Positions 58,915-64,000 of a stretch of DNA of 64,000 nt are shown here, in pieces (the stretch's first letter is position 1; each line of letters opens with the position of its first letter). The position numbers and the translations under genes were made by a program. The stretch is from the NCBI GenBank assembly GCA_037956075.1, contig CP138327.1, positions 1,434,296 to 1,498,295 of the forward strand, given 5' to 3'. Source of the DNA: Catillopecten margaritatus gill symbiont. GTDB taxonomy: Bacteria > Pseudomonadota > Gammaproteobacteria > PS1 > Pseudothioglobaceae. Under the pieces are notes generated by a model. It did no database searches and was not told where the DNA came from. It saw nothing but the letters and a program-made list of their open reading frames with translations.

Positions 58915-59223
58915 GTGAGCAACATGGAGTTATTGGAAAGGGACGAGGACATTGTAAGGGCAACCAACGCCTTGAAGGCAATGGCACACCCACTGCGTTT
59001 AAAAATTTTATGCGCTCTAAAAAGCGATGAATTGCCTGTACTTGAAATTGTGGAGTATGTTGGCTCTTCTCAATCTAACATTTCACAACACATAGAAATC
59101 CTTAGAACCAAAAATATCATCGAGTCCCGACGCGAAGGCAACCGAATTTTGTGCAAAGTAAAAGATGAAAAAATTTTGAAATTAGTTGCTAATATGCAGG
59201 CAGTTTTTTGTTCAGAAGATTAA
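58915..59223 (+). CDS. ArsR-family regulator with SqrR/BigR-like cysteine pair
   Basis: 102 residues (GTG 58915; ATG 58924 possible). The winged helix is clear: MAHPLRLKILCALKSDELPVLEIVEYVGSSQSNISQHIEILR with recognition helix SQSNISQHIEIL. Cysteines occur at 33, 80 and 99. Cys33 (in LKILC) and Cys99 (in AVFC) are 66 residues apart, the spacing of the persulfide-sensing pair in SqrR (41/107) and BigR (42/108). This suggests a reactive-sulfur-responsive repressor, fitting a sulfur oxidiser. It follows the mlaC-like gene by 13 bases; targets are unknown. Confidence 0.8.
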   Translation: MSNMELLERDEDIVRATNALKAMAHPLRLKILCALKSDELPVLEIVEYVGSSQSNISQHIEILRTKNIIESRREGNRILCKVKDEKILKLVANMQAVFCSED

Positions 59224-59239
59224 CCATTTGACGATTTAT

Positions 59240-59316
59240 GCGCTCGTAGCTCAACTGGATAGAGTCTTGGCCTCCGAAGCCAAATGTTGGGTGTTCAAAT
59301 CACCTCGAGCGCACCA
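59240..59316 (+). tRNA. tRNA-Arg (CCG)
   Basis: Acceptor GCGCTCG/CGAGCGC, anticodon stem TTGGC/GCCAA with loop CTCCGAA (anticodon CCG), T arm around GGGTGTTCAAATCACC, discriminator A and encoded CCA at 59314-59316. Confidence 0.96.
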
Positions 59317-59328
59317 TACATATAAAAT

Positions 59329-60096
59329 ATGACTTATCCTGACATCAACCCAATCGCATTAGACCTAGGCTTTATCCAAATTTATTGGTATGGCATTATG
59401 TATTTATTGGCATTTTTGAGTGCGTATTTATTAGCCAGCCATCGTGCCAAGCAATTGGACAGCTGGAATAAGCAGCAAATAGAGGATTTAATTTTTTACG
59501 GCGCTCTTGGTGTTGTCATTGGTGGGCGTTTGGGCTATATTTTGTTTTACAATTTTAGTGCTTTTGTGGCAGACCCACTCTCTATTTTTGCAGTGCAAAA
59601 TGGGGGTATGTCGTTTCACGGTGGTTTCTTAGGGGTGGCATTGGCAATGTGGTTGTTTAATCGAAAACACCATAAAACTTTTTTCTCTACCGTTGATTTT
59701 GTCGTGCCATTAGTGCCACTCGGCTTGGGTTTTGGGCGAATAGGTAATTTTATTAATGGCGAACTTTGGGGTAAGATTACCACCAGTCCTTTTGGGGTGT
59801 TTATTCAAGAGCAGGGTGTTGCGCGCTACCCTTCGCAATTATATGAGGCTTTTTTAGAAGGATTGGTGTTGTTTGTTGTGTTGTGGGTATTTAGTAGTAA
59901 ATCTCGCAAACCAATGACAATTTCTGCATTGTTTTTAATTCTTTATGGGGTATTTAGGTTTGTTGTTGAGTTTGTGAGGGTGCCTGATGAGCAATTAGGG
60001 TATTTGGCGTTTGAGTGGTTGACTATGGGGCAGTTGCTCAGTTTACCGATGATTATTGTGGGTGTCTTTTTGCTGTTAAAAGCGAATAGAAAATAA
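59329..60096 (+). CDS. lgt: Prolipoprotein diacylglyceryl transferase
   Basis: Transfers diacylglycerol to lipobox cysteines in the inner membrane. 255 residues, about seven membrane segments, with GGRLGYILFYN (about 64-74), NGGMSFHGGFLG (His of the catalytic region) and the signature GFGRIGNFINGELWG (about 133-147). Its TAA shares the last base with the thyA ATG. Confidence 0.96.
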   Translation: MTYPDINPIALDLGFIQIYWYGIMYLLAFLSAYLLASHRAKQLDSWNKQQIEDLIFYGALGVVIGGRLGYILFYNFSAFVADPLSIFAVQNGGMSFHGGFLGVALAMWLFNRKHHKTFFSTVDFVVPLVPLGLGFGRIGNFINGELWGKITTSPFGVFIQEQGVARYPSQLYEAFLEGLVLFVVLWVFSSKSRKPMTISALFLILYGVFRFVVEFVRVPDEQLGYLAFEWLTMGQLLSLPMIIVGVFLLLKANRK

Positions 60097-60950
60097 TGGA
60101 AGCCTATCTTAATATTGGAAAACGAATTTTAGACGAAGGCGTTTGGCAGTCTAATGTACGCACAGGGCAAAAAACTTTAGCCATTATCGGTGCAACTTTT
60201 GAACACGATTTATCTGATGGTACTGTGCCTGTGATTACCACTAAAAAACTGTTTTGGAAATCAGCTATTGCTGAAATGCTGGGTTACTTGCGGGGTTATC
60301 GCAGTGCTGCACAATTTAGGGCACTTGGCTGTAATACTTGGAATGCCAATGCTAACGATAATCAAGCATGGTTGGACAACCCATATCGTCTCGGGGAAGA
60401 TGATATGGGGCTGTGTTATGGTGTGATAGGGCGTGCTTTTCCAGGTATTGAAGGTGATGAGCCGTTAGACCAATATAAGAAGATTGTTACTGATTTATCT
60501 CAAGGGGTTGATGACAGACGCGAGATAATGACTTTTAATCATCCTAATCTTACCCATCGCGCTTGTTTGCCTGCTTGTATGCACACGCATCATTTTAATT
60601 TATTGGGTGATGATTTATATATTGAAAGTTATCAGCGTAGTAGTGATTATGCATTAGGGCAGCCTTTTAATCATTTTCAAGTTGCGTTTTTGCTTTTAAT
60701 TACTGCACAAATTACGGGGAAAAATGCTAAAGGTATGCGCCATCATTTGTCTAATGTGCATTTTTATGAAAACCAAGTTGAGATTTTTAAAAATGAACAG
60801 GTTAATCGTGAACCATTGCCATTGCCATCGCTTAAAATTAATCCAAAAATCAAAACCTTGGAAGATTTAGAAACTTGGGTAACAATGGATGATTTTGAGT
60901 TGATTGACTATGAACATCATTCAGCAATAAAATATCCATTCACTGTTTAA
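60096..60950 (+). CDS. thyA: Thymidylate synthase
   Basis: Methylates dUMP to dTMP. 284 residues, with VRTGQKTLAIIGATFEHDL, ITTKKLFWKSAIAEMLGYLRG, the catalytic Cys in HRACLPACMHTHHFNLL (about 166-170) and YQRSSDYALGQPFNHFQVAFLL. It belongs to the longer gammaproteobacterial variant (GCNTWNANANDNQ) rather than the 264-residue Escherichia coli type. Coupled to lgt, as in many gammaproteobacteria. Confidence 0.95.
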   Translation: MEAYLNIGKRILDEGVWQSNVRTGQKTLAIIGATFEHDLSDGTVPVITTKKLFWKSAIAEMLGYLRGYRSAAQFRALGCNTWNANANDNQAWLDNPYRLGEDDMGLCYGVIGRAFPGIEGDEPLDQYKKIVTDLSQGVDDRREIMTFNHPNLTHRACLPACMHTHHFNLLGDDLYIESYQRSSDYALGQPFNHFQVAFLLLITAQITGKNAKGMRHHLSNVHFYENQVEIFKNEQVNREPLPLPSLKINPKIKTLEDLETWVTMDDFELIDYEHHSAIKYPFTV

Positions 60951-60959
60951 ATCATTGCT

Positions 60960-61289
60960 ATGTCTTTACCAAACTGCCCAAAATGTAATTCCAGCTATGT
61001 CTATGAAGATGGCAATCTTTTAGTTTGCTCAGAGTGCGCATATGAGTTTTCTGCTGCTGATTTGGTTGAAGAAGAGGTGGTTATTAAGGATTCAAATGGC
61101 AATATATTGGCTGATGGTGATACGGTAACTGTTACTAAAGATTTAAAAATTAAAGGCACTTCAAATTCTGTAAAAGTTGGCACTAAGGTTAAAAATATCC
61201 GCCTATGTGACGGCGACCACGACATTGATTGCAAAATCCCAGGTTTCGGTGCGATGAAACTCAAATCCAAATTTGTTAAGAAAGTTTAA
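60960..61289 (+). CDS. PhnA-family zinc-ribbon protein
   Basis: 109 residues: zinc ribbon [21 protein letters not shown] (about 5-25) and a C-terminal SH3-like PhnA domain ([26 protein letters not shown]). The historic link to phosphonate use is weak and the real role is unknown. It sits nine bases after thyA. Its stop abuts that of the convergent thioredoxin gene. Confidence 0.87.
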   Translation: MSLPNCPKCNSSYVYEDGNLLVCSECAYEFSAADLVEEEVVIKDSNGNILADGDTVTVTKDLKIKGTSNSVKVGTKVKNIRLCDGDHDIDCKIPGFGAMKLKSKFVKKV

Positions 61290-62321
61290 TTACTTCCAAA
61301 GGTCCACGGTAATACCTTGCTCTCTTAATTCGTCAGATTTGTGTTCAAGATAGCGTTGAAAATTGGTTTGTTTTTTATAAGCACCCGTTAAGATATAAGT
61401 CATAATACCATGCAAATGGTACTGTTTAAAATACGCATCTTTGCGAATAATCTCTTTACCATTTTCATTAAAGAAAACAATGGCAGGTTTGTAAGTGAGT
61501 TTCAGTGCATCGTACCACGCTTTAGCAGTAGTGCGTTTGCCCGCTGGAGTGATGAGTTTTTCATCAGAAAGTGCATTAAAACGCACCACTTGCATTTGCT
61601 TTAAATAATCTTGTGTTTGTTTGAGCGACATTAAGCCCTTGTGAAATACATCACATTCTACACAATTTGGCTCTTCAAAAAATACCGCTAAAACCTTTTG
61701 TGCTGGCATTGCTTGATTGCGTGTTAACAGATGTGGACCTGACTCAAAAATTGAGTGAATATTTAACACACCAGTTTTATCCTTTTTCAAGTTATTCATA
61801 TAACTCGCATAGGATTGCTTGAGATAAGTTTTGCCACTAATGTAATCTAAAGTGGCGTGCATTTTGTCAATGGATTGGTAACCATTGAGGCGTAATACAG
61901 TGTTACCTTTCGTATCTAAAAACACGAGTGTCGGGGTAAATTGTACTTTCATATGGGCTGAAAATTCTTTTTCAGTAAATTCCTTACCTGTCCAATCAGT
62001 TAAATCACGATCCCCCCACATATTAGTTTCAATCACATCAAAATCTTTTTGTAGTTTTGCCACCAATTGCTTATCATGAAAATTATCTTGCACCAATTTA
62101 GCGCAATAAGGGCAGCCATTTTGATGAAAATAAATCATAATATGGCGATTGTTATCTGTGGCTTCTTCTAAATCTTCAGAAAAATCCATAAAACTGGTTT
62201 TGAACCAGTCAGGCGTAGATTCAACAATTTTCGCCCCTAAAAATTCACCTCGCTTAGTCGTCTCTTCGGCAATTGTTCCCGATGAGAAATATAAAGAAAT
62301 GATAATAAATATAATACGCAT
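61290..62321 (-). CDS. Periplasmic protein with two thioredoxin-like domains (SoxW-like)
   Basis: 343 residues with signal peptide MRIIFIIISLYFSSGTIA. The first thioredoxin fold has the redox pair in NGCPYCAKL (about 69-77) and cis-Pro in QFTPTLVFLD; the second has PNCVECDVF (about 218-226) and YKPAIVFFN. Sulfur oxidisers use such thioredoxins (SoxW and relatives) to keep sulfur-oxidation proteins reduced; the assignment to that role is inferred. Confidence 0.78.
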   Translation of the reverse strand: MRIIFIIISLYFSSGTIAEETTKRGEFLGAKIVESTPDWFKTSFMDFSEDLEEATDNNRHIMIYFHQNGCPYCAKLVQDNFHDKQLVAKLQKDFDVIETNMWGDRDLTDWTGKEFTEKEFSAHMKVQFTPTLVFLDTKGNTVLRLNGYQSIDKMHATLDYISGKTYLKQSYASYMNNLKKDKTGVLNIHSIFESGPHLLTRNQAMPAQKVLAVFFEEPNCVECDVFHKGLMSLKQTQDYLKQMQVVRFNALSDEKLITPAGKRTTAKAWYDALKLTYKPAIVFFNENGKEIIRKDAYFKQYHLHGIMTYILTGAYKKQTNFQRYLEHKSDELREQGITVDLWK

Positions 62322-62369
62322 AATTGATTGTAACCCTAAAACACTTGAGAGGCAAGAGTTCTCAGTAAA

Positions 62370-63038
62370 TTAAACAGCATCAACGCTTTCAATGCCTTTC
62401 TGAGGTAGAAACAATCCGCAACCTAGTAAGCGATGTTCGCCGATACCCTGTTCTTGTAAAGTAACAGACTCAACCTTGCGTAAGTTGGCGACCATTAATG
62501 AGCGAGTGTGGATAATGCCGTTAGGTGTGTGGATGTTTCTTTGTAATCCGGCCATCATTTTTTTAGGTTGAATGTTGAGTGCTTGAAGTTGATTAAAGGC
62601 AGTTTGTAAGAATTCTTCTTCACTACTATCTTTGTCGCAGACGACGCGTTTAGAAAATACAATTTGCATATCACTCATTAGTTTTGATTCTAATGATTTT
62701 ACAATATCAATACTGTACTCGCCTAAATCAAGCGTTTTCCCAGTTAACTCTTGTATGTCGGCTAATTTTTCTTGTGGCACGCGGATATTGAGTTTTGAGC
62801 GTTTAGAGGGGTAATAAAGCCCAGATTCGTCTTGTTCCCAGCCATTACCATCTGCCACGCTAATGTCAAAAACACCTGCGTTCACTTCTGCCAACCAAGG
62901 CAAATGTTTTAATAGTCCTTGCGACAAAAGATAGGCGTGGTCCATTGGTAAAACTTTTGAACGAATTGAAAACACAGCGTCTTGAATTGTCTTAGGGAGC
63001 GTAAAATGTTCTTCTTTAATATCTTCTTGCCAAAACAT
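62370..63038 (-). CDS. Orphan Cas6/Cmx6-type protein (type I-MYXAN family)
   Basis: About 222 residues from ATG 63038; an upstream ATG at 63081-63083 is possible but MFWQEDIKEEHFTLP is the usual family start. LPMDHAYLLSQGLLKHLPWL, NGWEQ..LYYPSKRSKLNIRVP and above all RSLMVANLRKVESVTLQEQG then GEHRLLGCGLFLPQKGIE match the Cas6/Cmx6 profile, including the Gly-rich loop of the RAMP fold. No CRISPR array or other cas gene is present. It is divergent from rnc. Cas6 proteins cut CRISPR RNA; the substrate of this orphan is unknown. Confidence 0.8.
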   Translation of the reverse strand: MFWQEDIKEEHFTLPKTIQDAVFSIRSKVLPMDHAYLLSQGLLKHLPWLAEVNAGVFDISVADGNGWEQDESGLYYPSKRSKLNIRVPQEKLADIQELTGKTLDLGEYSIDIVKSLESKLMSDMQIVFSKRVVCDKDSSEEEFLQTAFNQLQALNIQPKKMMAGLQRNIHTPNGIIHTRSLMVANLRKVESVTLQEQGIGEHRLLGCGLFLPQKGIESVDAV

Positions 63039-63085
63039 AGGATTGTCTTTTTTTGTAATGGCGCTATTATAAACGAATACCATTG

Positions 63086-63748
63086 ATGGATAAATTACAG
63101 AAACAAATTAATTACAAATTTAAAAATAGTGGCTTGCTAAAACAAGCGTTGACGCATCGCAGTGTTGGCAAAAATAACAATGAACGTTTGGAATTTTTGG
63201 GCGATAGTATTTTGGGTGCGGTGGTTGCACGCGAGTTGTATCAGCGTTTCCCCGACATTGGCGAAGGTAAATTATCTCGTTTTAAATCCTATGTAGTCAG
63301 AGGGCAAACTTTGGGATTGATCGCCTCTAAACTTAATTTATCCAATTTATTGATTTTAGGTCCAGGTGAGTTAAAAAGCGGTGGGCACAATCGTAAATCT
63401 ATTCAAGCGGATGCGGTTGAGGCAATTTTAGGCGCTATTCTTTTGGAGTCTAATTTTGAGACAGTTAATACTGTAATTTTGGATTTGTTTAAAGAATATT
63501 TAGATGAGATTAATCCAAGCGACACGCTTAAAGATTTCAAAACCAAATTACAAGAGCATTTACAAAAGTTCAGACAAACCTTGCCAAAATATACGCTCAT
63601 TCAAACCATAGGCAAAGACCATAATGCGATATTTACGGTCAGATGTTTGTTGCAAGACCAAAAAATACAAGTGGAACAAGACGCTAAAAGCATCAAAAGA
63701 GCAGAGCAAATGTGTGCTGAGGCATTATTAAAAAGGTTGGAAAAATGA
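63086..63748 (+). CDS. rnc: Ribonuclease III
   Basis: Cuts double-stranded RNA during rRNA and mRNA processing. 220 residues from ATG 63086 (TTG at 63083 is in frame). The signature [17 protein letters not shown] (about 32-48), the second acidic site [15 protein letters not shown] (about 110-124) and a C-terminal double-stranded-RNA-binding domain ([20 protein letters not shown]) are complete. It overlaps era by four bases (ATGA). Confidence 0.97.
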   Translation: MDKLQKQINYKFKNSGLLKQALTHRSVGKNNNERLEFLGDSILGAVVARELYQRFPDIGEGKLSRFKSYVVRGQTLGLIASKLNLSNLLILGPGELKSGGHNRKSIQADAVEAILGAILLESNFETVNTVILDLFKEYLDEINPSDTLKDFKTKLQEHLQKFRQTLPKYTLIQTIGKDHNAIFTVRCLLQDQKIQVEQDAKSIKRAEQMCAEALLKRLEK

Positions 63749-64000
63749 TACATAAAGCAGGATTTATTGCCGTTATCGGTCGCCCAAATGTCGGTAAATC
63801 GACTTTGACAAATGAGCTAATTGGGCAAAAATTATCCATTACTTCGCACCGCCCACAAACCACGCGCCATCGTATTCACGCGATTAATACCACAGATGAT
63901 TATCAAATGGTATTCGTCGATACACCAGGGATGCACATCGGCAACAAAAAAGCCATCAATGCTTATATGAACAGGGCAGCGAGTTCAAGTGTGGCGGATG
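63745..64000 (+). CDS. era: GTPase Era (3' end outside window)
   Basis: The first 85 codons of Era, a GTPase for 16S rRNA maturation and 30S assembly: [18 protein letters not shown] (G1, about 11-28), [13 protein letters not shown] (G2) and [10 protein letters not shown] (G3). The ATG lies within the rnc stop, the standard rnc-era coupling. The gene runs past base 64000. Confidence 0.97.
   Translation, partial: MIHKAGFIAVIGRPNVGKSTLTNELIGQKLSITSHRPQTTRHRIHAINTTDDYQMVFVDTPGMHIGNKKAINAYMNRAASSSVAD

Noticed and set aside
62370-63083. Complete CRISPR-Cas locus around the Cas6-like gene
   Set aside because: Neighbours are a thioredoxin gene and rnc-era; no short direct repeats or other cas genes occur nearby.

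Overview
The window looks like a chromosome segment of an AT-rich, sulfur-oxidising gammaproteobacterium of the SUP05 / Thioglobaceae type, such as a free-living Thioglobus or a thiotrophic mussel symbiont. The evidence is indirect: a DsrC-family protein, a CbbY-type Calvin-cycle phosphatase, a SoxW-like double thioredoxin, a B12-salvage locus with a BtuM-like protein, and the DUF294/CBS – exonuclease – acs acetate locus. Core biosynthetic genes alternate with insertion sequences, miniature inverted-repeat elements and toxin-antitoxin modules, which is the pattern reported for symbiont relatives of this group. The taxonomic call is inference; no rRNA gene is present.

Layout. 1-4.2 kb: 3' part of a huge surface protein with nine near-identical cadherin-like repeats and a FISUMP C-terminal domain, followed by five consecutive hairpins. 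4.6-13.8 kb: an acetate-uptake locus (symporter, small membrane protein, CNMP/CBS/DUF294 regulator, exonuclease, acs) damaged by two insertion sequences: an IS30 element abuts the symporter start and an IS3 element splits the regulator. 13.8-18.5 kb: an accessory patch with a decayed hicB, IS3 fragments, a lipoprotein hydrolase, a DUF6765 protein, a complete MITE and a MazF/PemK-type toxin module. 18.5-25 kb: hemB, thiC, an ion channel, yefM-yoeB, waaA and obgE. 25-36 kb: proB, folK, panB, panC, nfuA and thiL, interrupted by a RelA/SpoT-domain bicistron and a 1617-residue exonuclease-RecQ-UvrD fusion, with two copies of a second inverted-repeat element. 36-42 kb: dksA, cbbY, ilvA, rimI, icd, two secreted Gly/Asn-rich paralogs and tRNA-Asn. 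42.2-45.7 kb: a cobalamin locus (cobO, btuM-like, btuB, riboswitch). 45.7-53.6 kb: serC-serA-pheA, a coiled-coil lipoprotein broken by a frameshift, then hisC-tyrA-aroA. 53.8-64 kb: a cysteine-less DsrC homolog, lepB, parB-parA-ctp, mlaC-like, an ArsR regulator with a persulfide-sensor-like cysteine pair, tRNA-Arg, lgt-thyA-phnA, a double thioredoxin, an orphan Cas6/Cmx6, rnc and the start of era.

How they work together. Serine and aromatic amino-acid synthesis form a compact block (serC, serA, pheA, hisC, tyrA, aroA) with overlapping genes. Pantothenate genes panB and panC appear to have been one unit separated by the helicase insertion. The B12 genes suggest import of external cobalamin through BtuB (outer membrane) and a BtuM-like permease, then adenosylation by CobO. 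The best leads for undescribed biology are the RelA/SpoT bicistron, the exonuclease-RecQ-UvrD fusion, the orphan Cas6 beside rnc, the hairpin cluster after the repeat protein, and an inverted-repeat element whose outer arms differ between copies yet stay self-complementary.
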